Shown: positions 7,830-16,786, numbered from the stretch's first letter. The stretch: DNA of 64,000 bases from an uncultured beta proteobacterium (GCA_903821335.1 CAIJKV010000220.1:20403-84402); one strand, 5' to 3'. Notes: generated by a model not told the origin, from the sequence alone. A program made the numbers and translations.

Positions 7830-8149
7830 GTTTTCACAAACTGACTCTTGGACATGCGGAAGGCGACCTTACGCGCCGGAGGAGGTCAGTCGGCGTACTT
7901 GCTGATCCACCGAAACAGGGCATCGAAAAGCCAGCCTAGCGGCCCATAGTGCCGGTACCCGACCGATACGGTCATGCCACGCCGGCTTATCGCGCACCCT
8001 AGTGATCGTGTCTACACGCCGCCAGCCGTGGCCCGTGGTCGTGATGCTGACCCGTTTGTTGCCCGTATGCTGGGCGGCATTGGCGGGGGCTGGCAGTTCA
8101 AATGGCTTCATCTTGCCCCGATCCTCAGTAATCCCATTCCTCGTACCCC

Positions 8150-8526
8150 AGCACCGCCAGCATGTTGAAGTCACGCGCCGGGTCGAACGGAAGACTCTTG
8201 TAGAGCAGCGGGCTCAGAATGACCGTTGAGCCTGCCGCGATGAACAGCGTCTGTCCGTCCGGCTTGCCGCGGGCGATCTGGGTAGCCGCCAGGATGGTGT
8301 TGGCGCCTGGCTTGTTTTCCACGATGAATTGCTCGCGCATGATCGGCGACAACTTTTCGGCGAGCAGGCGGGCCAGCTGGTCGGTGGCGCCGCCGGGCGC
8401 AAACGGCACGACGATATGAACCGGCCCGTCCGGGTAGGCCTGCGCCGCCCCGGACAATGACCATGCCGCAACGGCAACCAGCGCCAAACGGCGAACCCGA
8501 ACCATGACCTGACTCAACGCGGGCAT
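8150..8526 (-). pseudogene. Truncated Bug-family tripartite tricarboxylate transporter substrate-binding protein
   Basis: The frame begins well: GGGGAGG lies just upstream of the ATG at 8526, then comes a signal peptide ending in SGAAQA, then the Bug signature YPDGPVHIVVPFAPGGATDQ, ENKPGANTILAA and DGQTLFIAAGSTVILSPLLY. After SLPFDPARDF (near 8175) similarity stops and the frame ends at 8125, giving 133 residues where about 320 are expected. More than half of the periplasmic binding protein is missing, so it cannot fold as a Bug protein. The break lies where the gene-poor stretch begins, which makes it a marker of a deletion or insertion end. Confidence 0.75.
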
Positions 8527-8662
8527 CGCGATCCTCCCCAGTCGCGTGCGTTAGCGAACGGACTGTAATCGTTTGAAGCATGAGAATAGCATCCAAGATA
8601 TCAGGAAATAGACCCGCCGGGCAACGAAGGCATAAAATGAAAGGAGAGATCGGAGTGCGAGC

Positions 8663-9799
8663 ATGTTTGGAGTATTGAGGATTGCCCTCAAGTTGCTTGT
8701 GAACGACAAGGGCAAGTTTGTAGCGCTGCTCATGGGCATCACGTTTGCCGTCTTCCTCATGGTCATCATGACATCGATGTTTTCGGGCATCTTGGTGCGC
8801 GCCTCCGGGACCGTGCTCAACGTCGGCGCCAAGGTCTGGGTCATGGATCCCGCGGTCAATAACGTCGCGAGCAACATTCCCATGCCTGATTACATTCTCA
8901 ATTCGGCCCGTAGCATCGATGGGGTCGAATTTGCCGTCCCGATGTATTCGTCCGCCTCGCTGGTCAAACTCCAGGACGGCACGTTCCAGGCGGTATCGGT
9001 CATCGGCCTGGACGATTACACGCTGTACGGAAGGCCCGATCTCATCGAGGGCAATCTTGACGACATTTTCGCGGACAACGCCTTTCTGGTCGTCAAGGAC
9101 TCCGAATATGCCAAGCTCGAAAGCCCCAAGGTGGGAACCGTGTTCGAAATCAACGATCACCGCGCCGTGGTGGTGGGGCTCGCAACGGTCACGACGCCCG
9201 GGCTTTTCGGGACCCCGACGGTCTACACGACTTACCGGCGCGCCATCAGCTATATCCCCACGGGGCGCTTCACGATCTCCTACATCCTGATCGAGCCGAA
9301 GTCACCCGAGGATATACCGCACATCCAGCAGGAGATTGCCAAACTCGGGTACCAGGCGCTGACCAAGGACCAGTTCATTGAAAAGATCAAGAATTTCTAC
9401 AAATACCAGACTGGCCTGGGAATGAATATCCTGCTCATGACGGCAATCAGCTTTCTCGTGGGGCTGTCGATCTCGGGGCAGACGTTTTACACCTTTGTCC
9501 TCGAAAACATCGAGAAATTTGGCGCACTCAAGGCAATCGGCGCCCGTGGAAGCGACCTCGTTTCCATGATCATGTTCCAGGCATTGTTCACCGGACTCAT
9601 CGGATTTGGCCTCGGCGTGGGCCTTGCGACCACCATGATGGTCTCGGCGCGGCTGCGCCTGCCCGATTACGCCTCGCAGATCACCTACGGCAACATTGCC
9701 CTTGCCTTCGGGGCGGTCCTAGTCATGGCGGCGTTCTCCAGCTATATCGGTGTGCGCAAGGTGCTTCAGATTCAACCGTTCGACATTTTCAGGGGATGA
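8663..9799 (+). CDS. ABC transporter permease, FtsX/DevC-like
   Basis: A 378-residue MacB/FtsX-type permease: one membrane helix at about residues 20-45 (FVALLMGITFAVFLMVIM), a large periplasmic domain of about 220 residues, then three helices (NILLMTAISFLVGLSISG, ALFTGLIGFGLGVGLATTMM, ALAFGAVLVMAAFSSYIG). The QIQPFDIFRG tail is a usual ending. GGAG lies about eleven bases before the start. The gene leads a tight four-gene operon with an ATPase, a membrane fusion protein and an outer membrane factor, an arrangement like DevBCA-TolC or MacAB-TolC efflux. The exported substrate is unknown. The antisense frame at 8171-9160 is a shadow. Confidence 0.85.
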   Translation: MFGVLRIALKLLVNDKGKFVALLMGITFAVFLMVIMTSMFSGILVRASGTVLNVGAKVWVMDPAVNNVASNIPMPDYILNSARSIDGVEFAVPMYSSASLVKLQDGTFQAVSVIGLDDYTLYGRPDLIEGNLDDIFADNAFLVVKDSEYAKLESPKVGTVFEINDHRAVVVGLATVTTPGLFGTPTVYTTYRRAISYIPTGRFTISYILIEPKSPEDIPHIQQEIAKLGYQALTKDQFIEKIKNFYKYQTGLGMNILLMTAISFLVGLSISGQTFYTFVLENIEKFGALKAIGARGSDLVSMIMFQALFTGLIGFGLGVGLATTMMVSARLRLPDYASQITYGNIALAFGAVLVMAAFSSYIGVRKVLQIQPFDIFRG

Positions 9800-9800
9800 C

Positions 9801-10499
9801 GTGGAATCACCGGCGGTGGTCGCGCGCGGCCTCACAAAATGGTTTGGCGAAGGAGAGACGAAGACTGTTGCCGTCCAGGACGCCAGCTTTGAAGCCAGCT
9901 ACGGTGAGCTGCTCTATCTCGTCGGGCCGTCGGGCAGCGGCAAGACGACCCTGCTGAGCATGATTTCCGGAATCCTCACGCCGAGCGCCGGCGACGTGAC
10001 GCTCGAGGGCAAGGATATCTGGAAGATGTCTCCCAACGACCTGGCGGACTTTCGCCTGCACAAGCTCGGTTTTGTTTTCCAGGATTTTCATCTCTTCCCG
10101 CGGCTCACGACGGCGGAAAACGTCGCTATCCCGTTGATCCTGCAACGTATGCCCTGGAACGAGGCCATCGGCGTGGCAGAGAAATTCCTGGAGATCGTCG
10201 GGTTGCCGGACAAGGGTGCCTTGCCGCCCGTCAAACTCAGCGGAGGCGAGCAGCAACGCGTCGCGATTGCCCGCGCGATCGCGCCGCACCCGGACATCCT
10301 CATCCTCGACGAGCCGACCGCATCGCTTGACGGCGACACGGGCCGTCGGATCGTGGAATTCGTCAAACAGGAGATCCTCACGCCCAAAAGTTGCATCATC
10401 ATCGTCACCCACGACAGCCGGATTTTCGAATTCGCTGATGCGATCATGACGATGGAAGACGGCAAAATCACGGGCATCGAGAGAACAAAAACCGTATGA
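9801..10499 (+). CDS. ABC transporter ATP-binding protein, MacB/DevA-like
   Basis: A 232-residue single ATPase domain with Walker A GPSGSGKTT, Q-loop VFQDFHLFPR, signature LSGGEQQRVAIARA, Walker B ILILDEPTASLD and switch His in VTHDSR. I take GTG at 9801 as the start, one base after the permease stop, because AGGGGA precedes it; the ATG at 9750 would add residues out of keeping with the family. It energises the permease encoded just upstream and belongs to the LolD/MacB/DevA class that drives export from the inner membrane or periplasm. The stop overlaps the next gene's start. Confidence 0.88.
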   Translation: MESPAVVARGLTKWFGEGETKTVAVQDASFEASYGELLYLVGPSGSGKTTLLSMISGILTPSAGDVTLEGKDIWKMSPNDLADFRLHKLGFVFQDFHLFPRLTTAENVAIPLILQRMPWNEAIGVAEKFLEIVGLPDKGALPPVKLSGGEQQRVAIARAIAPHPDILILDEPTASLDGDTGRRIVEFVKQEILTPKSCIIIVTHDSRIFEFADAIMTMEDGKITGIERTKTV

Positions 10500-11488
10500 A
10501 AACCCGACTCATCATCGTGCTGGCAGTGATCGGCGTGCTGTTCGGCATCGCCACCGCCTACGTGCTCGGCATCCAGAAGCCGCCACAGCCTCCGGCCTTC
10601 ACGCCGGCCTCCAATCCATTCAAACACGGGATATATGCGAACGGCATCGTCGAATCCGTGCAGGACAGCGGCGAGAACATCAATGTCTACCCGGAGGTCT
10701 CCGGCACAGTCAGCGCGATCTTCGTCGCAGACGCGCAGCGCGTCTCTGTGGGCGACCGCCTCTTCCAGATCGAAGACTCAGTCCAGCGGGGCATCGTCGC
10801 GCAACAACTCGCGCAGGCCAACCTTGCGCAAGCGCAAATCAAGGTGTCACAGGCAACCCTCAAGAATCTGCGCGAACAATACGACAAGCAGGCAGCCTCG
10901 GCGCGCCTGGACCCCCGCTCCGTCAGCAAGGACACGCTCGACAACGCCCGCAATTCCGTTGCAATCGCCCAGGCGAATCTCGAGGCCGCGGATAAGCAAT
11001 TCATCGCGGCGACCAAAGCGTACGAGGCAGCGCGCGCGCTGCTGGACAAGTACCTCGTGCACGCGATGAGCGACGGCACCGTTCTGGCAATCAACAGCGC
11101 CGTTGGAAGCTATGCATCGCCGCAGGGGCTCTACGGAACCTACACGGAGCAGTTCGGCCCAGTCCTGCGCATGGGCAAAATACAGAATGGCCTACAGGTG
11201 CGGTGCTATCTGGATGAAATCCTGATCGAGCGGCTGCCTCGCACATCCACCATGCAAGCTACGATGTTCATCCACGGGTCGACCACGCCCATTGCCCTGA
11301 AATATATTCGGCTGCAGCCCAACGTCATCCCCAAGATTCAGCTTTCCAATGAGCGGACCGAACGCGTTGACCTGCGCGTGCTGCCGGTGATCTTTAACTT
11401 CGACGTGCCACCGGCCCTGGCGATCTACGCCGGGCAACTCGTGGATGTCTATATAGAGGAAGACCGCAGTGGCGCCGCTTCCAAATAG
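10496..11488 (+). CDS. HlyD family efflux adaptor (membrane fusion protein)
   Basis: The 330-residue protein has an N-terminal membrane anchor (IIVLAVIGVLFGIATAYVLG), then the lipoyl-like half motif GENINVYPEVSGTVSAIFVADAQRVSVGDRLFQIED. A helical hairpin rich in Ala, Gln and Lys follows (about 95-180), then the second half motif HAMSDGTVLAINSAVGSYA and a beta-barrel domain. Such adaptors link an inner membrane ABC pump to an outer membrane channel. It overlaps the ATPase gene by four bases (ATGA), and the outer membrane factor gene begins within its last codons, so all four proteins are made together. Confidence 0.87.
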   Translation: MKTRLIIVLAVIGVLFGIATAYVLGIQKPPQPPAFTPASNPFKHGIYANGIVESVQDSGENINVYPEVSGTVSAIFVADAQRVSVGDRLFQIEDSVQRGIVAQQLAQANLAQAQIKVSQATLKNLREQYDKQAASARLDPRSVSKDTLDNARNSVAIAQANLEAADKQFIAATKAYEAARALLDKYLVHAMSDGTVLAINSAVGSYASPQGLYGTYTEQFGPVLRMGKIQNGLQVRCYLDEILIERLPRTSTMQATMFIHGSTTPIALKYIRLQPNVIPKIQLSNERTERVDLRVLPVIFNFDVPPALAIYAGQLVDVYIEEDRSGAASK

Positions 11489-12968
11489 ACTGCGCTGCGG
11501 CGTTCGCGTCTCGCCTGGCGGGCGGCGTTCGCGCACGCTGGCGATCCTGACGCTGGTGGCCGTTGCATTGGCCGGTTGCACCCTCGGCCCGGATTTCACG
11601 CAGCCCGCTGCGCCTGAAACCGACCGCTACAACGTCAACGGAGACCCCACGGCGGCGATCGGCGCAGGCGCCGGCACGCAGTGGATCGAGGTGGGCAAAG
11701 CGCCCGACGCGCAGTGGTGGCGCTTTTATCAATCGCCTGAACTCGACGCCGCAGTCGATGCCGCAGTGACGAGCAACCTGACCCTGCAGATTGCGGAGGC
11801 ACGCTTGCGCCAGAGCAAGGACGCATTGCAGGCGGGCAAGGGCGTCTTTTATCCCCAGTTGAGCGTATCGCTCGATCAGACACGACAGAATTACAACCCG
11901 GCGATCGTCGGCGCCCAGTCCGGGTCGGGCGTGTTCAACCTCACGACGGTTTCGGCCAACGTGAGCTATGTGCTTGACGTGTTTGGCGCGAACCGGCGCG
12001 CCGTCGAGAGCCTGGGCGCCCAGGTGGAAGCCCAGCGCGCGAACGTGCGGGCTGCCTATCTGATCCTGACGGGAAACATCACCAATACGATCATGACAAT
12101 CGGCGCCTACAGCGACCTGATCGCCGAGATCCGGGCTCTCATCACGCTTGAGGGCGAACAGCTTGCGATCGACGAGAAGCGCTACCGTGCCGGCCTGGCC
12201 GACTTCTCTGCGGTGCTGGCAACGCGCAACGCGATCGCAACGCTTGAGGCCTCGCTGCAACCGTTGCGCCAGCAACTGACGCAGGCCGAGCACCTGCTCG
12301 CCGCGCTCGAGGGCAAGGAAACCGGGGCATGGTCTGCGCCGGCCGTACACTTGTCGTCGCTGACGATGCCGCAATCCGTTCCGCTCTCGCTGCCGTCCCA
12401 ACTGGTCAAGCAACGCCCGGATATCCTTCTGGCCGAGGCCAACCTGCACAGCGCGAGCGCAACGGTCGGCGTGGCGACCGCAGCCCTGCTGCCAACCTTC
12501 AGTATCACGGGAAACATGGGCGATATCTCCACGTCGATGAGCAATCTGTTTGGGGGCAGCGGCGGCATCTGGGGCTTTGGCGGGAGCATCCTCGCGCCGG
12601 TGTTCAATGGCGGGACTCTGACCGCGCAACGGCAAGCGGCGATCGACGCCTTCGAGGCAAGCGGCCTCACGTACCGGCAGACAGTCATCGTCGCGATCGC
12701 TCAGGTCGCGGATTGCATCAAGGCGATCGAACACGATGCGCTCGCCGTCCGTGCGCAGACGCAGGCGCAAGCCGCGGCCGGCCAGTCGCTGATGCTGGCG
12801 CAGGCCAGCTTCTCGGGCGGCACGTCCAACTACCTGACGGTACTGACCGCGCAAATTACGCTTGCGCAGGCCAACGTCAATCTGATCCAAGCCCGCGCGC
12901 AGTATTTCCAGGATACGACCGCACTGATCGTCGCACTCGGCGGCGGCTGGTGGGATCACGAACTGTAG
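11469..12968 (+). CDS. Outer membrane efflux lipoprotein, NodT/OprM type
   Basis: A 499-residue outer membrane factor. It starts with GTG at 11469, twenty bases inside the adaptor gene, behind AGAGGAAG. A basic N-terminus and hydrophobic stretch end in the lipobox LAGC, with Cys37 the likely lipidated residue. Then come the duplicated OEP repeats (WWRFYQSPELDAAVDAAVTSNLTLQIAEARLRQ and later VKQRPDILLAEANLHSASA), and a long C-terminal helix with Gln/Ala repeats. It forms the exit duct for the ABC pump encoded upstream. The 538-codon antisense frame at 11394-13010 is a compositional shadow. Confidence 0.88.
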   Translation: MAPLPNRLRCGVRVSPGGRRSRTLAILTLVAVALAGCTLGPDFTQPAAPETDRYNVNGDPTAAIGAGAGTQWIEVGKAPDAQWWRFYQSPELDAAVDAAVTSNLTLQIAEARLRQSKDALQAGKGVFYPQLSVSLDQTRQNYNPAIVGAQSGSGVFNLTTVSANVSYVLDVFGANRRAVESLGAQVEAQRANVRAAYLILTGNITNTIMTIGAYSDLIAEIRALITLEGEQLAIDEKRYRAGLADFSAVLATRNAIATLEASLQPLRQQLTQAEHLLAALEGKETGAWSAPAVHLSSLTMPQSVPLSLPSQLVKQRPDILLAEANLHSASATVGVATAALLPTFSITGNMGDISTSMSNLFGGSGGIWGFGGSILAPVFNGGTLTAQRQAAIDAFEASGLTYRQTVIVAIAQVADCIKAIEHDALAVRAQTQAQAAAGQSLMLAQASFSGGTSNYLTVLTAQITLAQANVNLIQARAQYFQDTTALIVALGGGWWDHEL

Positions 12969-13049
12969 GCTTTCCGGGATCACAGGTGCAAGCTGGACAC
13001 CGCAACTCAAGGCAAAGATTCATCGCGAAGGCGAGACACGGAGAGCACC

Positions 13050-13230
13050 ATGGGCCACAAGAAAAAAACCCACGAACCTGTGCCGGAAGCCCCGGGAAAA
13101 CTCGGCAAGAAAGAATACGAGGACGCACTCAAAGGCCTTCACGTCGAACTCGTCAAGCTTCAGCAATGGGTCGTTGCCAAGGGGCTGAAGGTCATCGTCA
13201 TCTTCGAAGGCCGGGATGGCGCGGGAGTGT
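13050..13230 (+). pseudogene. Truncated polyphosphate kinase 2
   Basis: The first 60 residues are a clear PPK2 start: MGHKKKTHEP, KLGKKEYEDALKGLHVELVKLQQWVV, GLKVIVIFEGRDGAG. This reaches the Walker A region and then switches to unrelated sequence (VSGTELQRLL...) near 13227. PPK2 proteins need about 200 more residues, including the lid and Walker B, so the gene is dead. The frame happens to stay open to 13658 but the rest has no PPK2 character. GGAGAGC precedes the ATG. It stands 81 bases after the efflux operon and could once have been its last gene. Confidence 0.7.
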
Positions 13231-13290
13231 CAGGCACGGAACTTCAGAGGCTGTTGAAACAAACCATCAAGAGCCGTACCCCCCCCAACA

Positions 13291-13524
13291 ATGGACACCT
13301 CCAACTACGACCCGGTACTAATGACGCTCAGAGAGACGCTGGAAGAGCCGCCGTTACCGGGCTACAGGCTGGTACGCGGGTTTCGGCTAGTGGACGGCAA
13401 GTGGCTACGAGCCGATCTCTGGGCCAAGCTGGAGGAACGGCGGCCGTACTTGGACGACGGCTTATTGCCGGATTCGTCGCCAGCGGAGCCAACCAGCTCA
13501 CCGGGCAATGGGCCGACGCCATAA
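13291..13524 (+). CDS. Small hypothetical protein in the ppk2 scar
   Basis: A 77-residue frame (MDTSNYDPVLMTLRETLEEP, PLPGYRLVRGFRLVDGKWLRADLWAKLEERRPYLDDG, then a Pro/Ser-rich tail). The amino acid mix is protein-like in the first 55 residues, but no ribosome binding site is visible before the ATG (the upstream is a run of C). I recognise no family. It may be a fragment of the element that broke ppk2. Confidence 0.25.
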   Translation: MDTSNYDPVLMTLRETLEEPPLPGYRLVRGFRLVDGKWLRADLWAKLEERRPYLDDGLLPDSSPAEPTSSPGNGPTP

Positions 13525-13714
13525 GACAGCATACAACTCACGCAGAGGCCACAGCCAAGGCAGATCAGGCCCTCCAGAACGCCCCAGGCGGCCGCGCAGT
13601 GCGAGCGACAGCGCCCTGGGCGCGCTCCGGGGAGACTAAACGCACAGCGGCCTTTTAAAGGCGACTCCCTGCCAATAGCCATTGGGGGGCGATGCATGCC
13701 GCACCACGCTCGGA

Positions 13715-13939
13715 TCAACTGAGCTTCTTGACCAGAATTTTCGGATCAAGGCTCACAGCCCGACACAGGTCAAGCGTTTCAATTAAATCGATGCGACGTT
13801 CACCGCTCTCGATCTTGGTCACATAGCTCTGGGGCTTGCCAAGTGTCGTCGCAACATCAATCTGCCTGAGACCAGCACGCAACCGCGCCTCACGCAGCTC
13901 GGTGCGCAGTGTTTCTCGGCGGATGTCATCTTGGAACAT
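13715..13939 (-). CDS. XRE family transcriptional regulator
   Basis: A 74-residue protein that is almost only a Cro/CI-type helix-turn-helix: [59 protein letters not shown]. There is no second domain and no neighbouring toxin or HipA gene. An 8-base inverted repeat (13965-13987) sits 26 bases upstream of its start, so it probably represses itself. Lone regulators of this type are common on prophages and islands, and this one lies between the broken ppk2 and the ychF end. Confidence 0.75.
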   Translation of the reverse strand: MFQDDIRRETLRTELREARLRAGLRQIDVATTLGKPQSYVTKIESGERRIDLIETLDLCRAVSLDPKILVKKLS

Positions 13940-13964
13940 GCCGGAAACGTTAAATCCCGTTCCG

Positions 13965-13987
13965 GAATATCCCAGTTTAGGATATTC
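13965..13987. promoter_or_regulatory. Candidate operator of the XRE regulator
   Basis: GAATATCC and GGATATTC form a perfect 8-base inverted repeat with a 7-base spacer, centred 37 bases upstream of the XRE start codon. Position and symmetry suit autoregulation by a small HTH dimer. The rest of 13940-14205 has no gene; it is AT-richer than the surroundings and contains the palindrome GGGTATACCC at 14137-14146. Confidence 0.45.
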
Positions 13988-14205
13988 TTAGTGTCTAAAC
14001 AGGCAGTCGCCTGACATCAGCTATAGCCGCCGATCGTGCTGACCTATTTTCTGATATACGCCGACTTTGTGGCGCCAGCGCGACACCGATTTATCGCCGA
14101 AAAATAGGGGCAGCATCAAAAAATGGGTAGATATCTGGGTATACCCGAAGGCATTTCAGAATAACAAACCCATTGAAATCAAGGCATTGCGCCATGAATG
14201 TCGAA

Positions 14206-15297
14206 TCAGACGTTGAACAGGAAGTTCATGACATCGCCGTCATGCACGACATATTCCTTGCCTTCGGCGCGCATCTTGCCGGCGTCCTTGGCACCGTGCT
14301 CACCTTTGAAGGCAATGAAGTCCTCATACGCAATCGTTTGCGCACGAATGTAGCCACGTTCAAAGTCAGTATGAATCACGCCAGCCGCCTGCGGGCCCGT
14401 GGCGCCGATCGGGATCGTCCAGGCGCGCACTTCCTTGACACCTGCGGTGAAGTAGGTTTGCAAGCCTAACAGTTTGAAGGCACCACGAATCAGGCGATTC
14501 AAGCCTGGTTCCTGCATACCCATGTCGGCCAGAAATTCCAGTTTGTCTTCATCGGGCAACTCTGCGATTTCCGATTCGATCGAGGCGCAAATCGCCACGA
14601 CCGGTGCCTGACGAGAACTGGCATATTCCATCAGGCGGTCAAGCAGCGGATTATCCTTGAACCCATGATCGCTGACGTTGCCGACATACATGGCAGGCTT
14701 TGCGGTAATGAAGCACAACGGCGCCAGCAGCGCACGGTCATCGTCCGGCATGTCGAGTGCGCGCAATGGATGCGCCTGGTCGAGTTGCACGATGCACTTT
14801 TCAATCAGTCCCACCATGCGCTGGGCATCCTTGTCGCCAGAGCGTGCTGTTTTCTGGAAACGGTGCAGTGCTTTTTCAGCAGTCTGCAGGTCGGCCAGTG
14901 CCAGCTCGGTTTCGATGACTTCGATGTCGGCGATGGGGTCGACTCTGCCCGCAACGTGGATCACGTTGTCGTCTTCAAAGCAGCGCACTACGTTCACGAT
15001 GGCGTTGGTTTCACGGATGTGTGACAGGAACTGGTTGCCCAGTCCCTCGCCCTTGCTGGCACCCGCCACCAGGCCGGCAATATCGACAAACTCGACCGTG
15101 GCATGCTGGATGCGCTCGGGGTGGACGATTTCGGCCAGTTTGTCCAGACGCGGATCAGGAACTTCGACCACACCGACATTGGGCTCAATGGTACAGAACG
15201 GATAGTTTTCGGCGGCAATGCCGGCCTTAGTCAGGGCATTGAAGAGAGTCGATTTGCCGACGTTGGGCAAACCAACGATGCCACATTGCAGAGCCAT
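14206..15297 (-). CDS. ychF: Ribosome-binding ATPase YchF (OLA1/Obg family)
   Basis: The 363-residue product shows [20 protein letters not shown] (P-loop), the GAGKS-like switch region, [20 protein letters not shown] and the C-terminal TGS domain with [15 protein letters not shown], ending [16 protein letters not shown]. YchF binds ATP rather than GTP, associates with ribosomes and acts in translation and stress response. Length and ends are normal. In many proteobacteria pth lies directly next to it; here a CPBP gene is between. Its last 17 coding bases are duplicated at 7742-7758. Confidence 0.95.
   Translation of the reverse strand: MALQCGIVGLPNVGKSTLFNALTKAGIAAENYPFCTIEPNVGVVEVPDPRLDKLAEIVHPERIQHATVEFVDIAGLVAGASKGEGLGNQFLSHIRETNAIVNVVRCFEDDNVIHVAGRVDPIADIEVIETELALADLQTAEKALHRFQKTARSGDKDAQRMVGLIEKCIVQLDQAHPLRALDMPDDDRALLAPLCFITAKPAMYVGNVSDHGFKDNPLLDRLMEYASSRQAPVVAICASIESEIAELPDEDKLEFLADMGMQEPGLNRLIRGAFKLLGLQTYFTAGVKEVRAWTIPIGATGPQAAGVIHTDFERGYIRAQTIAYEDFIAFKGEHGAKDAGKMRAEGKEYVVHDGDVMNFLFNV
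14209..14225 (+). repeat. ychF-end copy of the 17-base direct repeat
   Basis: This is the 3' coding end of ychF and is identical to 7742-7758 (see that entry). It includes the last residues NFLFNV up to, but not all of, the stop codon. If it is an attachment site, integration would rebuild the ychF end, as such elements do at tRNA and gene ends. Confidence 0.45.
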
Positions 15298-15449
15298 GAG
15301 AGTCCTGGATAACTTTTAGATGAATTCGAGCAAGGAAAACCCGGGCAACACAGCATGCAATGCACGCCAACCACCATGCCCGGACCATCCGTGGATAGGT
15401 TGCAAGTTTAACCGGTCTGGCGACGATGCCCAGCCACAGTCCGAAACGC

Positions 15450-16193
15450 TCAGATATCACCCAGGAACTGCAGAGCCAGCCAGGCCACAATCAGCGGTCC
15501 AGCATTAAAGGCCCCGTGCAGCAACATCGCGGCGCCCACGCCGCGCGTCACGCGCACCCACCCAAGCACCAGCCCGGTCACCCACTGGGGCAGGACCAGT
15601 ATCACCATCATCCACCAGGCAATGTCGGCGAAAACAAAATTCCTGATGTGCACCGCGGCAAAGATGATCGCCACGAGGTGGAACACCAAGGGAAACACGG
15701 CCATGTATCTGCGCAGCCATTTGAATGCCCAGGCACGTGGCCCGGACGAGACCCAACCAGACCACCAGCACAGGCCGACCACTGCAGCCAGCAGGCTGCT
15801 GGCCCACCACGCCAGACCGTTGAGCAGCACGACGGCCAAGGCCGGCACCATCCACAACGCCTGAAATGGACGGCGAAGCCAAAAACGAAACAGAAGCTCT
15901 TCGACCAATGGGGCCCATAAGATCGCCTGCAACCAGGGCAGGTTGTGAACACTGATGCGATGCGACGCCCCGCTCATCTCGAACACGGCCAGCACGACCG
16001 GCCCAAGCGCGAAAATATTCAAGATCCATAAGGTCGCGGCCCACGCCAGCAAGCGCGAGGCCGGGATCACCGGCCACCAGTCGGCAAACCAGCCTGGGCC
16101 GGGAGGCGAACGTGGCACGTCTTTTGACAAGTGCGGATGACGGATGAAAGCCAGGCAGGCGCGCCATTCCTGGCGCATGCTGAGCACGGTCAT
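15450..16193 (-). CDS. CPBP family intramembrane metalloprotease
   Basis: A 247-residue polytopic membrane protein with the three CPBP (Abi/Rce1-like) motifs: [15 protein letters not shown] (EExxxR), FAAVHIRNF (His) and [17 protein letters not shown] (HxxxN). These residues form the metal and catalytic centre in Rce1-type proteases. The physiological substrate is unknown; some relatives process bacteriocins or CAAX-like proteins. Its start overlaps the pth stop (ATGA), so it is co-translated with pth, and the ychF gene follows on the same strand after 152 bases. Confidence 0.82.
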   Translation of the reverse strand: MTVLSMRQEWRACLAFIRHPHLSKDVPRSPPGPGWFADWWPVIPASRLLAWAATLWILNIFALGPVVLAVFEMSGASHRISVHNLPWLQAILWAPLVEELLFRFWLRRPFQALWMVPALAVVLLNGLAWWASSLLAAVVGLCWWSGWVSSGPRAWAFKWLRRYMAVFPLVFHLVAIIFAAVHIRNFVFADIAWWMMVILVLPQWVTGLVLGWVRVTRGVGAAMLLHGAFNAGPLIVAWLALQFLGDI

Positions 16194-16786
16194 GCAGGGT
16201 TGTCGCGATGCAACTGCGCGACCGCACGTGCAAAGTCGCCGGTAAACATCCAGGGCATGACCGCACGACAGCGCGTGATGGCACCCTCAATCGCCGTCTG
16301 CTCGTCGCGACGGGGCGGGTGCAACACGAAATCAGCGACCTGCTGCTGCAGACCCAGCGTGCGGGGATGCCCGATACCCAGTCGTATGCGCCAGAAATCC
16401 GGGCTGCCCAGAGCTGCCTGGATATCTTTCAAACCATTGTGACCCGCGTGCCCACCGCCTTGCTTGATCTTGACCTGCCCTGGCATCAGGTCGAGCTCAT
16501 CGTGCAAGACCAGTACGCTTTCAGGAACCAGCTTGTAAAAGCGGGCCAAGGTGCCTACGCACAGCCCTGAACGATTCATGTAGGTCAGGGGTTTGGCCAG
16601 CCAGACCTGCTCACCCTGGACACGGCCCTTGGCCACCATGCCAGAAAATGCTTTTTCCAAGGCAAACGTGGCATGGACGTCATGCGCGACCTCGTCGACC
16701 AGCCAGAAGCCGGCGTTGTGGCGCGTACGCGCGTAGTCCGGGCCCGGGTTACCCAGGCCAACAATCAGTTTGATGGGAATAGACAT
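16190..16786 (-). CDS. pth: Peptidyl-tRNA hydrolase
   Basis: The 198-residue enzyme recycles peptidyl-tRNA that drops off the ribosome. It shows [24 protein letters not shown] with the catalytic His, [41 protein letters not shown] and [12 protein letters not shown] start at 16786 ([15 protein letters not shown]) since the open frame upstream to 16903 runs through a terminator hairpin and has no family support. It follows rplY on the same strand and its stop overlaps the CPBP gene. Confidence 0.95.
   Translation of the reverse strand: MSIPIKLIVGLGNPGPDYARTRHNAGFWLVDEVAHDVHATFALEKAFSGMVAKGRVQGEQVWLAKPLTYMNRSGLCVGTLARFYKLVPESVLVLHDELDLMPGQVKIKQGGGHAGHNGLKDIQAALGSPDFWRIRLGIGHPRTLGLQQQVADFVLHPPRRDEQTAIEGAITRCRAVMPWMFTGDFARAVAQLHRDNPA

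Larger units (their letters stand above)
7574..8124. other. Gene-poor stretch, probable island scar
   Basis: These 551 bases hold no reading frame that I can assign. The left half is AT-richer, like the enolase unit. It contains the 17-base copy of the ychF 3' end (7742-7758) and the right copy of the 19-base repeat (7811-7829). The right half, from about 7860, is GC-rich again and has only short open frames, the longest 101 codons on the minus strand, which match nothing I know. I read it as debris from one or more insertions. Confidence 0.45.
7742..14225. mobile_element. Candidate decayed genomic island at the ychF 3' end
   Basis: The proposal rests on the 17-base direct repeat at its ends, on two truncated genes inside (Bug at the left, ppk2 at the right), on a solitary XRE regulator beside the ychF end, and on the complete efflux operon as cargo. 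An integrase is missing, so the element would be immobile. The left boundary also overlaps a second repeat pair (4193/7811), so the history may involve more than one insertion. This is inference from sequence structure; ychF is not proven here as a target. Confidence 0.35.

Noticed and set aside
7869..8174. 101-codon minus-strand frame in the gene-poor stretch as a real gene
   Set aside because: No ribosome binding site, no recognisable domain, and its start overlaps the broken Bug gene in another frame.
8171..9160. 329-codon minus-strand frame joining permease antisense with the Bug fragment
   Set aside because: Its first two thirds are antisense to the ABC permease and its end is a frame-shifted reading of the Bug gene.
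11394..13010. 538-codon open frame on the minus strand
   Set aside because: It is antisense to the adaptor end and the outer membrane factor gene, which has clear family motifs. The frame is Arg/Gly/His-rich with no domain, as expected from GC-rich codon shadowing.
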